Positions 52,523-61,260 of a stretch of DNA of 64,000 nt are shown here, piece by piece. Origin of the DNA: an uncultured Jannaschia sp. (GTDB taxonomy: Bacteria; Pseudomonadota; Alphaproteobacteria; Rhodobacterales; Rhodobacteraceae); contig NZ_CANNEZ010000001.1 of NCBI RefSeq assembly GCF_947503795.1, forward strand, positions 859,001 through 923,000. Direction: 5' to 3'. The notes under the pieces are model-generated. The model searched no databases. It saw only the letters and a list, made by a program, of their open reading frames with translations, and was not told the origin of the DNA. Position 1 is the stretch's first letter. Every line of letters begins with the position of its first letter. Made by a program: the position numbers and the translations under genes.

Positions 52523-53386
52523 TCAACTCGGTCCGTGCTCTGTCAGGTAGCTGGCCTCCTCATCTGACAACTTGATGGGAACCAATGAGTATTCGCAGCT
52601 ATAGCCGTCATCATCACTATAATAACCGGTATAGAGCCAAACAGACTTGAATGGCAATTCATCCAGGAAGTCGCCCAAATCATCCACAGCGTCAAAGAAA
52701 TCCTCTGGTTGGGAGTGGGTGGTTAGGTTATCCAAGACAATGATGGTGCGGTCTTTACCAGCATGTTTTTTCGCCGATTTTTTCTTGAGCGCAATCTCGA
52801 TCTCTGTCTTCAAGTTCAGATGAGGGTTCATTGGAGCGCGCAAAAATAGATCAGGACCTCCACCAGGTTTTTCCAATAAATATCTACGCTGCTTGTCAGC
52901 CTTAGTTTGAACTTTTTCAACAAGATTAACGGGCAAGGTACCCGGAAAGTGCTTCTCGATTTTCTCGATCTCAAAGCCCTTCAGTTCAGACTTCATGAGT
53001 AGGGCTGTTACATCATTCTCAATCTTGATTGCCTTGAGCAAGTCCTTGTCTGCAACCCTACATATTTCCAAGAAGAACGTCGTGCCATCATGCATGACGT
53101 ACTCAATATCCCATGGATTGTCTCTGCCGACGATGTAGAACTGAGGTTGCTCCAGCTTCTCCCCAAAGTGGATTTTTGCGTATTGCTGAGCAAAATGAAA
53201 TCCGATTATGTCTTCGCGATGTCGGTCATTTAAGATGTTTAATCGTACGGCTTCGGAAAGGCTCCCATCACGTTCGATAAAGACATGCCTGCTGAAATTG
53301 CGCTTATCTGACAAGTCAGAAAGAGGGGCAAATCGGCGATTTTCGCCCTGTAGGAACTGGTTTCTGAACACTTGATCTGCGCACAT
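52523..53386 (-). CDS. Orphan operon protein A (287 residues, nuclease-like region possible)
   Basis: No family recognised. A cytosolic alpha/beta protein with DIEYVMHDGTTFFLEIC near residue 92, which faintly recalls the D-x(n)-E-x-K core of PD-(D/E)xK nucleases, but with Cys in place of the Lys. A basic patch (ALKKKSAKKHAGKDR) is near residue 200 and the C-terminus is acidic. Its start overlaps the upstream gene (ATGA). Last gene of a three-gene operon. Confidence 0.72.
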   Translation of the reverse strand: MCADQVFRNQFLQGENRRFAPLSDLSDKRNFSRHVFIERDGSLSEAVRLNILNDRHREDIIGFHFAQQYAKIHFGEKLEQPQFYIVGRDNPWDIEYVMHDGTTFFLEICRVADKDLLKAIKIENDVTALLMKSELKGFEIEKIEKHFPGTLPVNLVEKVQTKADKQRRYLLEKPGGGPDLFLRAPMNPHLNLKTEIEIALKKKSAKKHAGKDRTIIVLDNLTTHSQPEDFFDAVDDLGDFLDELPFKSVWLYTGYYSDDDGYSCEYSLVPIKLSDEEASYLTEHGPS

Positions 53387-54192
53387 CAGTCGATATGCCC
53401 ATTTGGATCACGTGCCATTTCGCCAGTGAATTCATCTATGCGTGACCTGGCGTTTTCAAGATATTGGGTAGCTGCCTCTAAACAGATAGCACAGAAGCTC
53501 ATTTGAAAATCTGTTGGTGCTTCAAACGAAATTTTCTCCTGTCGCAGCAGGCTGACAGGGTGACTGTGCACGTGATTGGAGAGATAGGTATGTATAAACT
53601 CAAATCCATTCTTATCGATCCCAGCTTCACTCACGGCACCACGAACGCCGTTAATGAATACAAATTGGCCATTCGAAAGATCTTCGATTCTGGCTTCGTC
53701 CAACCCAAGCTCTTTGCCGCGTTGCATGATCACCTTTAGAAGGCCATCCTTGTTCTGACGATGAGCGTCTAATTCGTCGGTTGAAAGCGTTGTACCAACA
53801 TGCTTATTCATAGAAATCAGAAAGCGTTTTCTGTTGGATGCGTCGTGCAAAAACAGAACGTTTCGTCTCAAGTCCCATTCTGCTTCGCTGAGACTTGGTT
53901 CAGACAGGTACAGAGTCATGATCGATGCATCGATAAGAGTACGAGTGAGCGCCCCGATTGAGAAATGATCAAGGAACCCGAACTCGGTTTTCTGCCTCAC
54001 GGAGTTTCTGTAGATTAATTGAATGCTCATGGCGTGCGCGAGTGTCTTCGCATACGCCATGAGCACGCGGTTCTGCCTTCCCGTATGGGCGACACCAAGT
54101 CGGCTTTCAGAAAGAGCGACTGCTTGCTCAGTTGCCTTTTCGAACGCCTCCATTGTTTCGAGAAGATAACTCTTTGAATCAAGATCACTCAT
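53386..54192 (-). CDS. Orphan operon protein B (268 residues)
   Basis: An alpha-helical protein without membrane segments. Central HFSIGALTRTLIDASIMTLYL and SNHVHSHPVS are suggestive of the DUF5677-like group of helical proteins with conserved Arg and His residues; that link is tentative. It overlaps both neighbours, so the three genes are translated together. Confidence 0.72.
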   Translation of the reverse strand: MSDLDSKSYLLETMEAFEKATEQAVALSESRLGVAHTGRQNRVLMAYAKTLAHAMSIQLIYRNSVRQKTEFGFLDHFSIGALTRTLIDASIMTLYLSEPSLSEAEWDLRRNVLFLHDASNRKRFLISMNKHVGTTLSTDELDAHRQNKDGLLKVIMQRGKELGLDEARIEDLSNGQFVFINGVRGAVSEAGIDKNGFEFIHTYLSNHVHSHPVSLLRQEKISFEAPTDFQMSFCAICLEAATQYLENARSRIDEFTGEMARDPNGHID

Positions 54193-55031
54193 TATCTTCC
54201 GATCTGCGAGACGACTTCGACTGATGTGATGATCGTTGGGATGGAGAGCAGCACACCTCCCAATGCAAACATTATCGTACAGGATAGTCGCGCTCTAAAT
54301 TTTGACCATTCGTCAAAGGAGTAGGCCATGTAGAACACATCCCTTGCACGATCATCCACGATGACACCAATCGCATTGTGCCAAAGTGCTCTATCGACAC
54401 GTCTTTTGGACAGTATGCATTCAAGAACCCGGTCAGTCATCACATTGCCCAAGCCGTTATAGAAGCCCATATCCGGGTCGTCCTGAATGTGCTCACTCGG
54501 TTCTTCGTCGTCAACAAAGGCATTGTGACCAGCGTGCTCCAATATGGCGTCAAGCTGGTAAAGCGTGTCCTCAGTAAAGCTCAGTGAAGTTTTTCCATAA
54601 CTTTCGGGATCTTTGGACCATTCCCCGTCCCATGCAGAGCCACCGACGCGCGTCAAGTTATCGACGATCAACCACTCGGTTTGAGCTGCTCCCATTGCAA
54701 GAACGTATTCCTCAGGTGTCTTATACTTTCGGATACTGCTGGGAGCAAAGAACCCGAAAAGGATTGCTCCAACACCGAACGACACTAAACCAAAATAAAG
54801 GAAGGTTAGTTTAAGATCTCTCAGAAGATCCAGAACGGATAATGTTGATCCATCTGGCACGGTATCGCGGGTCGAAAGGAAGAAGAACTCAGCGATGAAT
54901 TGGTTGTAGATGATAAGATAGCCGATCAACGGCGCGAGCGCGGTTAGGCGCGCAGGAGTGGAGTTGCCGATACTTGCGATTGAAGACCAAGGTATCAACG
55001 GGTTTATTCTCTGATAAATCGTGATTTTCAA
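54192..55031 (-). CDS. Orphan operon protein C, membrane protein (279 residues)
   Basis: The first gene of the operon. Hydrophobic segments are at about residues 30-50, 78-98 and 250-272, with a soluble acidic region between the second and third. No family recognised. A membrane protein coupled to two cytosolic partners recalls abortive-infection or sensing modules, but nothing specific supports that. Confidence 0.7.
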   Translation of the reverse strand: MKITIYQRINPLIPWSSIASIGNSTPARLTALAPLIGYLIIYNQFIAEFFFLSTRDTVPDGSTLSVLDLLRDLKLTFLYFGLVSFGVGAILFGFFAPSSIRKYKTPEEYVLAMGAAQTEWLIVDNLTRVGGSAWDGEWSKDPESYGKTSLSFTEDTLYQLDAILEHAGHNAFVDDEEPSEHIQDDPDMGFYNGLGNVMTDRVLECILSKRRVDRALWHNAIGVIVDDRARDVFYMAYSFDEWSKFRARLSCTIMFALGGVLLSIPTIITSVEVVSQIGR

Positions 55032-55287
55032 AGTAGAATCTGCCTTACTGTCACTTCCAAATGCCTTGCGAAGATACTACTGGCATCCTTGATCTGATGG
55101 TTGTCTTGCATTCAGGACATATTCAAGCATTCTTCTTGTCATGCTAATAGGTTAAGTCGCTACCTTACAGAAGAGTTATTGCCGACGCGCTCGCAGCGAA
55201 TGGCAGCAATGCGGGCTGCGCCCGCAGCATCGTGAAGGTAGGGCCAAGGTCGGGTTTGGGCCGCCTCTTCCCTCTAAGAGCGGCTTC

Positions 55288-55794
55288 TCACCACTTCCGC
55301 CAACCTAGCCCCATTGTCGCGGCGATGGCTTCTGGGCAACCAGCCTGCACCCGGCTGCGATATGCGCGCACAGATAACCCGTTTTCGAGCGCTATTACTT
55401 CCCATTCATCATCCGGATTATGCGCCATTTCCCGCACCCCTTCAGTTGCTGCCCTTTCTCCCGACCAGCCTCGGTTGAGTCGTTGCTTAAATGTTTGGAA
55501 CGCTATCCCATTTTCTTCAGCAACAGGCCATGCCGGGAAGCCGTTGTCCAAAGTAGCTAAGCCATCCCGACACCTATTTTCAAAGGCAGCGCGGTCATAA
55601 GGGTATTGGGTATGCTCGCAAGGAACCGTCCACACCTTCGCTCCATTCTCAGCATCCTCTAAACTCACCGCAGAGGCATCAGTCAAAGGATAAGGCTTAA
55701 GGCCATAGCGACTACAAAGCCACCAGGCATCTTCGCGACTTGCGGCTTTGCCGATTATCTGCCCGTCCAGCGGAGCAACAAAGTGGATCATCAA
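55288..55794 (-). CDS. Orphan protein with repeated HTH-like modules
   Basis: A 168-residue protein. The second half has two related units, AFQTFKQRLNRGWSGERAAT and SVRAYRSRVQAGCPEAIAAT, about 45 residues apart. Each has the R-x(n)-G-W/C-x-E-x-A-A-T pattern of small helical DNA-binding repeats. The N-terminal half is unrecognised. It ends beside the IS481-family element. Confidence 0.65.
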   Translation of the reverse strand: MMIHFVAPLDGQIIGKAASREDAWWLCSRYGLKPYPLTDASAVSLEDAENGAKVWTVPCEHTQYPYDRAAFENRCRDGLATLDNGFPAWPVAEENGIAFQTFKQRLNRGWSGERAATEGVREMAHNPDDEWEVIALENGLSVRAYRSRVQAGCPEAIAATMGLGWRKW

Positions 55795-55829
55795 TTATTT
55801 CCGTTTCAAGACGATCGTGACTCGCTCCC

Positions 55830-56804
55830 TTAGGTGTTCAGTCCCGGCATTTGGTGGATCGGATCGATGATGAATCTGTTTGGCTCTGATGTCCAGATTT
55901 TGCAGATGTATTCGTAGGGCGTGAGCCCGCTGAGGGTCTTCAGTCTGCGAGCAAAATTGTAGGCTGCCATGAAGTCTGCGAGGTGCGTGCGCAGCTGGTC
56001 GTGGCTGTCGTAGTGGTATCGTTTGACGGTAGCATCCTTGATCGTGCGGTTCATCCGCTCGACCTGACCATTGGTCCAAGGGTGGTTGGGCTTTGTGAGC
56101 CTATGCTCAATCTCATTTGCCTCGCAGATCATGTCAAACCGCATCTGCCTGGATGATGCGGTATTGCGGTTGCGGGGTTGCTCGGCGAACTGGATCCCGT
56201 TGTCCGTCAGGATCGTATGGATACGGTAGGGAACGGACTTCAGCAGGTGCTCGAGGAACTCCCATGCTGTCTTGCGGTCAGCCTTATCCACCAGTTGCGT
56301 AACCGCAAACTTGCTAGTCCGGTCGATGCCTACGAAGAGAAATAGCTTGCCCTCCACCGTTTGAACCTCGGCGATGTCGATATGGAAGAACCCGATGGGG
56401 TATCGCTTGAACTTCTGTCGCTTTGGCTTGTCGCCTTCGACATCTGGTAAGCGAGAGACCCCATGTCGCTGCAGACACCGATGCAGCGCTGAACGTGTCA
56501 GGTGCGGGGTCGAGGGCTGAAGGGCATAGAGACAGTCATCAAGCGGTAGCAGCGTGTGGCGCCGGAAAGCGACGATCATAGCTTCCTCTGCCTCGGTCAG
56601 AACGGTTGAGCGCGGCTCTCTCGGACCGGTCTTCAAATCTTCGACGGTCGCACGCTTCCGCCATTTCGCGACCGTCTTGGGATTAATGCCCAACTCCTCG
56701 CTTAGCTGCGCGAGCGAAGCTTGCGATCGCTGTATTGCAGCTCTGACGGCGTACGTGGTCGTGGCGCTCCCGTGACGAACTTGTCCCATAATGCTTCCTT
56801 CCAA
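55830..56804 (-). CDS. IS481-family DDE transposase
   Basis: A 324-residue transposase. An N-terminal HTH (LAQLSEELGINPKTVAKWRKR) precedes the DDE core: HIDIAEV, LTDNGIQF and GQVERMNRTIKDATV supply D, D and E. Full length and intact. The stop codon TAA at 55830-55832 lies outside the left inverted repeat, in flanking DNA. Confidence 0.92.
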   Translation of the reverse strand: MEGSIMGQVRHGSATTTYAVRAAIQRSQASLAQLSEELGINPKTVAKWRKRATVEDLKTGPREPRSTVLTEAEEAMIVAFRRHTLLPLDDCLYALQPSTPHLTRSALHRCLQRHGVSRLPDVEGDKPKRQKFKRYPIGFFHIDIAEVQTVEGKLFLFVGIDRTSKFAVTQLVDKADRKTAWEFLEHLLKSVPYRIHTILTDNGIQFAEQPRNRNTASSRQMRFDMICEANEIEHRLTKPNHPWTNGQVERMNRTIKDATVKRYHYDSHDQLRTHLADFMAAYNFARRLKTLSGLTPYEYICKIWTSEPNRFIIDPIHQMPGLNT

Positions 56805-56845
56805 GCCTGAGAAAGGATCGCACCATCAAACCGTGGGATCAAACA
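55835..56845. mobile_element. IS481-family insertion sequence
   Basis: About 1,011 bp with imperfect ends: left TGTTCAGTCCCGGCATTTGG and right, read inward, TGTTTGATCCCACGGTTTGA. The flanks are CCTTAGG at 55828-55834 on the left and CCTAGG at 56846-56851 on the right, agreeing with the NCTAGN target duplication known for the family, with one extra T at left. Confidence 0.85.
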
Positions 56846-56851
56846 CCTAGG

Positions 56852-57174
56852 GAGCTCTGTCTGTCGGCATGTAAGCATTCGGGACCGCTGAAAAAACAGA
56901 TGGCGCAGCCCTTTCATATCTAAACCACAAACGAATGCTGCGTCCGCGATCTGTGAGTTCGCACGCCAACTGGCTTTGCAGTTGCGGCTAGAGTCCGCGA
57001 TGACGTGCCGCACCGCAACATGCAAGCACCTGATCGAGTAACCGCCATGGGCTGTTTGAGCCGGTTTCCCGCGCCACGGCAAGCAACAGTTTCGTCTTAC
57101 AGCTTGTTCTTCGGCTGAGATTGCATGGCTGATGTGCGACGCAATCCAACAACACCGCAAAACCCTCGCTGCTG
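56852..57174. other. Gene-free stretch between the IS and alpA-like gene
   Basis: No frame in these ~320 bp reads as protein. It may be remains of a gene cut by the insertion, but no fragment can be identified. Confidence 0.4.
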
Positions 57175-57381
57175 TCAGCGTCCCTCTCGCTCCAATCGCC
57201 AGCCTGCTGGGTTTTCAACCCAACGGTTGATGTCGGACTCGCGCCATCCCGCACCGTGGATGCTGATCCTGAGCTGGGCGGGGAAGGTGCCCTCGGAGAT
57301 CTTTCGATAAATGGTGGAACGGGACAGACCGGTTCGGTCGAGGACTGTGTTCAGGCGGATGATACGATCTGGGTCGGACAT
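57175..57381 (-). CDS. AlpA-family DNA-binding regulator
   Basis: A 68-residue winged-helix protein: IIRLNTVLDRTGLSRSTIYRKISEGTFPAQLRI and GWRESDINRWVEN. AlpA proteins of integrated elements act as excisionase or as activators of the integrase. The matching integrase is at 61261-62436. Confidence 0.88.
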   Translation of the reverse strand: MSDPDRIIRLNTVLDRTGLSRSTIYRKISEGTFPAQLRISIHGAGWRESDINRWVENPAGWRLEREGR

Positions 57382-57501
57382 GGGTTTATTGCCTCCTGCT
57401 GGATGTTCTTGAACCAGTCAGCCCACGCCACGTTAACTGCGCAAGAGCGCCCGACCCATCGTCGCACAGGGGCGTCGAATGGGCGGCAGATCGGACGGGT
57501 C

Positions 57502-60486
57502 TCAGAGACCAAGACCACGTCCCCTTGTGATGTCGATGCCGTGGCAAAAGGCGAGCTCGACCCCGAGTCTGCGGCCCGAGTCCATCCGGATGCCCAGCTC
57601 GGCCTTGCGGTTGGCAAGCAGAGATTCCAGCTGCGGATCGCGTTGCAGGCTCTTGGCCATCTCGCCCATCTCCGCTCGTGTCGCGCGGTAGTCGGACATC
57701 GTGCCCGACCGGTAGTGCGACAGGCTGGTCCGATCAAGGTGCTGCCAGCGCTCCACGAACTGCGCGGCTCGGCGCTCTGGAGAGGTGCGCAACTGCGTCT
57801 CAAGTTGAAGCGCCCGGATAGCGCGGTTGGCTTGGCCCGATCCGGCCTCGCGGGCAAGCGACGGGTCCTTGGCATAGGCTGCTTCGGCATCGCGCCAGCC
57901 GTCTGGCCGGACCTCTTCGAAGGACGCGCGAGACTCGGCGAGGTCGCGCAACTGGTCAGGCGTGCCCGAGTTCCCCCTCTCCTGAGCCGTGAAGATCGCA
58001 TCCACCGCGCGGGCATGGCGTTTGAGGGCTTCGGTGCGGGCTTTTCGCATTGCCGCTTCCGGGTCATACGCCACGGCTTTTTGCAGCGCATCCGCGCTGG
58101 GACGGATATCCTTCCTTGCCTCTTCCCTTCCCGGCCTCTGCGCGACATCCGAGCCAAGCGCGCCGTCTCTGGCAGGGCGCGACCCATCAATCCTATCGCG
58201 CAACTTCTCCGGCACAACCTTGCGGAGTACCTCAATGACACGTTCCCGGAACGTGATTCCGCGCCGTTCGGCAAAGTCCTGCGCCGGATCGGCCTTCGCA
58301 TAGTCGAGCGCCATGTCCTTGGGCCGGTCGCGCGACAGGGTGCGGATCAGGCGATCTTGTGTGGAGAAGTCGTCACGACCGTAATGCAGGTTCAGTCCGT
58401 CCCTATGCCGCGAAAGGGCGACATAGCTGCCATGGGCATCGAGGCCCGGCGTCGCGAGGACATGGGCGCGGTCGACGGTCATGCCCTGGGCCTTGTGGAT
58501 GGTCGCCGCATAGCCATGGTCGAGGCGGTTGTAGTCCTTGAGATCGAAGCGGACCGACCGACCGTCGTCGGTCAGAACAGACATGCTTTGCGCGCTGACC
58601 GCATCGACGGTGCCGAGCGTGCCGTTCTTTACCCCAAGGCCGCGGTCATTCTGCAGGAACATCACCCGGTCGCCATTGGCAAAGCGACGGTCACCGCGCT
58701 CGACCGTCAAGGAGACGTCCTCTCCCAGATCGCCCGCCTCCCGCTTTCGCTGTCGCGCCAGTTCATTGAGCAAGCCCACTTCGGCGTTGGTGTGGGTCAG
58801 GATGATCCGGCTCTGGTTCGGTGCCGCTTGCCGGTCGCGGTCCCAGCGGTCGATCAAATCGGCGCGCGCGTCGTCGCGGGTCGCAGAACCATGCACCATG
58901 CCATGGCTGTCGTAGGCATCAATTGCCGCGCCGGTCCGGCCGGTGGCGAGACCGCGGGTGGCGTCACGCTGCCAGTCTTCGCGCTGGCGGCGCACCTCGC
59001 CGATTTCGGCGCCGCCGTGACGCTCGTGGAGCGACCGGAGGGCCGCGCCCGCCTCAATGGATTGCAGCTGTTGCGGATCGCCGACCAGCACGACCTTGGC
59101 TCCGGCATCTGCCGCATGTGACAGTACCCGCTCCAGTTGCCGCGTGCCGACCATGCCCGCCTCGTCGATCACAAGGACATCGCGCGCGGTGAGCCGGTCG
59201 CAGTCCTGCGCCCAACCGTGCTCAAGGCTCGCGATGGTGCGCGACGCGATGCCCGATCCGCTTTCGAGACCGTCCGCTGCGATGCCGGAAAGGGCTGCGC
59301 CGCGCACCTGATAGCCCGTCCCCTCCCAGGCCTCTCGCGCCACGCCCAACATTGCGCTCTTTCCCGTCCCGGCATGGCCGACGACGATGCCCAGATCGCG
59401 TCCGGTGGTGATTTGCGTCAGGGCGTCGGCCTGCTCGCGCGACAGAACCAGGCCGCGCGCTTCAGCACGCGCCAAAGCTGCTTTGCGATCCGCATCCCGA
59501 ACCTCATGACGTTGCTTCTCGGCCAAGACTTCGGCGGCGTGAAGAAGGCGCTGTTCAGCCTCGATCATAGCCCGGGTGGTGAAGCGCACCTCGCCGCGCC
59601 CGTCCTGACCGAGTTCTAACAGATCGGGCGCATTGCGGATTGCGCCGGTCACTGCATTGAACTGTTCCACGCTGTCGCTGTGCCGATGCGCGAACCGTGC
59701 CATGTCGCGGCTCGTGAACGTCGATTGTTGATGTGTGATGGCCTCCAGTGCGAGGGCGGGATTGTCGATAATCCTCTCGCCGTTGCCACGTGCGATCTCG
59801 CGGTGCATCTCGGCCCGGTCGGCGGCCTCAAGACCGTCGCCCTCAATCCGCTGTGCGGGCGCACCGATCTGGTTTTGCGGCTCCAGTTCAATGTTCTGTG
59901 CTTCGAAACTGCGGTGATCGATGCGCACGTCGATGTCGAGTTCCGCCAGCCGCTCATTGGCAAGCGCAGCCCATCGTTCCCGCCAGCGTTCCAGCATCCC
60001 CGTACGGTTCCAGTCCCGCATCTTCGGGCCAAAGCCGGTCATGTCGACAGACCGCATCGTCAGCATGAGATGGGCATGAGGCTTCGATAACCCGTTTTCG
60101 CCCCTGTCCCAATGCACGTTGAGATCAGCGATCATGCCCTGGTCCACGAACTCGGCTTGCACGAAGTCGCGGGCGAGCGCGATGCCCTGCGCCTCACTCA
60201 TCTCGCGCGGAATGGCGAACTCCACCTCCCGGGCCAGCTGCGCATCGCGCCTGACTTCGACCGCCTCGACGGCGTTCCAGAGCTGTTCGCGGTCAGACCA
60301 TGCGTCAGGCGCGGTCTCCGGCAGCAGCACCTCGGAATGCACGACACCGCGCTTGGCCGTGAAGTCATGGCTCCGTTCGATCCGGTCATCGCGCAACCGC
60401 GATGCCGCGCGGTAGGCAGCGGACGCCACCGCGCTGGAACCAGCTGCGCGCCCGATGACCTTCGCGTGGAGATGATAGATCGCCAT
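57502..60486 (-). CDS. traA: Ti-type conjugative relaxase-helicase TraA
   Basis: A 994-residue two-part enzyme. The N-terminal relaxase (about 1-230) has Y25 in SAAYRA and metal-site H125, H137 and H139 (PHAHLML), the MOBQ layout. A RecD-like helicase follows with Walker A GHAGTGKSA near residue 372 and Walker B VLVIDEAGM near residue 440. The C-terminal 200 residues are helical. It nicks oriT and unwinds DNA for transfer. Divergent from traC. Confidence 0.93.
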   Translation of the reverse strand: MAIYHLHAKVIGRAAGSSAVASAAYRAASRLRDDRIERSHDFTAKRGVVHSEVLLPETAPDAWSDREQLWNAVEAVEVRRDAQLAREVEFAIPREMSEAQGIALARDFVQAEFVDQGMIADLNVHWDRGENGLSKPHAHLMLTMRSVDMTGFGPKMRDWNRTGMLERWRERWAALANERLAELDIDVRIDHRSFEAQNIELEPQNQIGAPAQRIEGDGLEAADRAEMHREIARGNGERIIDNPALALEAITHQQSTFTSRDMARFAHRHSDSVEQFNAVTGAIRNAPDLLELGQDGRGEVRFTTRAMIEAEQRLLHAAEVLAEKQRHEVRDADRKAALARAEARGLVLSREQADALTQITTGRDLGIVVGHAGTGKSAMLGVAREAWEGTGYQVRGAALSGIAADGLESGSGIASRTIASLEHGWAQDCDRLTARDVLVIDEAGMVGTRQLERVLSHAADAGAKVVLVGDPQQLQSIEAGAALRSLHERHGGAEIGEVRRQREDWQRDATRGLATGRTGAAIDAYDSHGMVHGSATRDDARADLIDRWDRDRQAAPNQSRIILTHTNAEVGLLNELARQRKREAGDLGEDVSLTVERGDRRFANGDRVMFLQNDRGLGVKNGTLGTVDAVSAQSMSVLTDDGRSVRFDLKDYNRLDHGYAATIHKAQGMTVDRAHVLATPGLDAHGSYVALSRHRDGLNLHYGRDDFSTQDRLIRTLSRDRPKDMALDYAKADPAQDFAERRGITFRERVIEVLRKVVPEKLRDRIDGSRPARDGALGSDVAQRPGREEARKDIRPSADALQKAVAYDPEAAMRKARTEALKRHARAVDAIFTAQERGNSGTPDQLRDLAESRASFEEVRPDGWRDAEAAYAKDPSLAREAGSGQANRAIRALQLETQLRTSPERRAAQFVERWQHLDRTSLSHYRSGTMSDYRATRAEMGEMAKSLQRDPQLESLLANRKAELGIRMDSGRRLGVELAFCHGIDITRGRGLGL

Positions 60487-60516
60487 AGCGACCCGATCAT
60501 CTACACAAGAACGCCG

Positions 60517-60546
60517 ACGTCGAAACGACGTATAAGCGCGCCCTCC
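60517..60546 (+). other. Ti/IncQ-type origin of transfer with predicted nick site
   Basis: The gap between traA and traC has a 6-bp inverted repeat ACGTCG-AAA-CGACGT (60517-60531) followed by ATAAGCGCGCCCT. The core CGACGTATAA-N2-GCGCCCT matches the Ti-plasmid nic region as I recall it, with nicking expected between G60540 and C60541. Its place between divergent traA and traC is also as in Ti plasmids. Confidence 0.78.
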
Positions 60547-60658
60547 CTCAATAAAATCTCGGGAGCGATCAGCACGGGTCGGACCGTCCCGACGACCCTG
60601 AAGCCTTCTGCGAAGTGCTCGGCTATCATCACTGCATCAACAGATCATGGAGGCAGGA

Positions 60659-60985
60659 ATGCGCAAACCACGGGATTACGACGCGGAGTTGAAAGGACTG
60701 GAACAGAAAGCGAAAGAGCTGAAGACCCGCAAGATGCAACAGCTTGGCGAGCTCGTTATTGCCACCGGAGCGGACGGGTTCAGCGCCGAACAACTCGCCG
60801 GTGCGTTGATCGTGCTGGCCGAGACTACGGATGTTGCAAAAAGGGAGGCCTGGTCAAAACGCGGGGCCGCGTTCTTTCAAGGTCGGTCGCGGAAACCTGC
60901 AAAAGCGACTGATCGCGACGCGAAAAGCACTCCGACACAATCTGGCGGCGCGCCGTCGGCATCAGGCCGCCCGGGCGCGGCATGA
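60659..60985 (+). CDS. traC: TraC-like conjugal transfer protein
   Basis: A 108-residue helical, Lys-rich protein. ATG 60659 has GGAGG 7 nt upstream and is preferred to ATG 60647. The part AELKGLEQKAKELKTRKMQQLGELV and the AEQLAGALI end are like Ti TraC, a relaxosome accessory. The C-terminus is Ser/Pro/Gly-rich. traD follows 1 bp after the stop. Confidence 0.8.
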   Translation: MRKPRDYDAELKGLEQKAKELKTRKMQQLGELVIATGADGFSAEQLAGALIVLAETTDVAKREAWSKRGAAFFQGRSRKPAKATDRDAKSTPTQSGGAPSASGRPGAA

Positions 60986-60986
60986 T

Positions 60987-61232
60987 ATGTGCAGCTGGCA
61001 GGTCGACCGCCGCAAACGCACCCGGCATCTGATCGAATTGGGTGGCCTGGTCGTCAAGGCCGGGATCGTTGATGTAACCAAAGACGACCGCGCGCTGATT
61101 TACGGCGGGCTCCTGTGGATGGCCGCGAAGCTGCAGAGCGACCAAGGAGAACATGCGCGGGAGGTCTGGGCCGAAAAGGGGAAAAGCGCTTTCAAGGCGG
61201 ATCGGAAGGGTGACCTGCCCTCTGACAGGTAA
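60987..61232 (+). CDS. traD: TraD-like conjugal transfer protein
   Basis: An 81-residue protein with the family core RKRTRHLIELGGLVVKAGI. The open frame extends upstream inside traC, but ATG 60987 lies just behind the traC stop. It should assist TraA at oriT. TraG, the coupling protein that follows in Ti plasmids, is missing. Confidence 0.83.
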   Translation: MCSWQVDRRKRTRHLIELGGLVVKAGIVDVTKDDRALIYGGLLWMAAKLQSDQGEHAREVWAEKGKSAFKADRKGDLPSDR

Positions 61233-61260
61233 CGTTCAAGATATCCGCTGCCCGCGGCGT

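Noticed and set aside
56702-57160. Minus-strand frame of 152 codons at the IS right end
   Set aside because: It crosses the IS border and is Cys/Arg-rich without a fold; most likely chance.
57256-59121. Plus-strand open frame of 621 codons opposite traA
   Set aside because: Shadow of the traA helicase, no motifs of its own.
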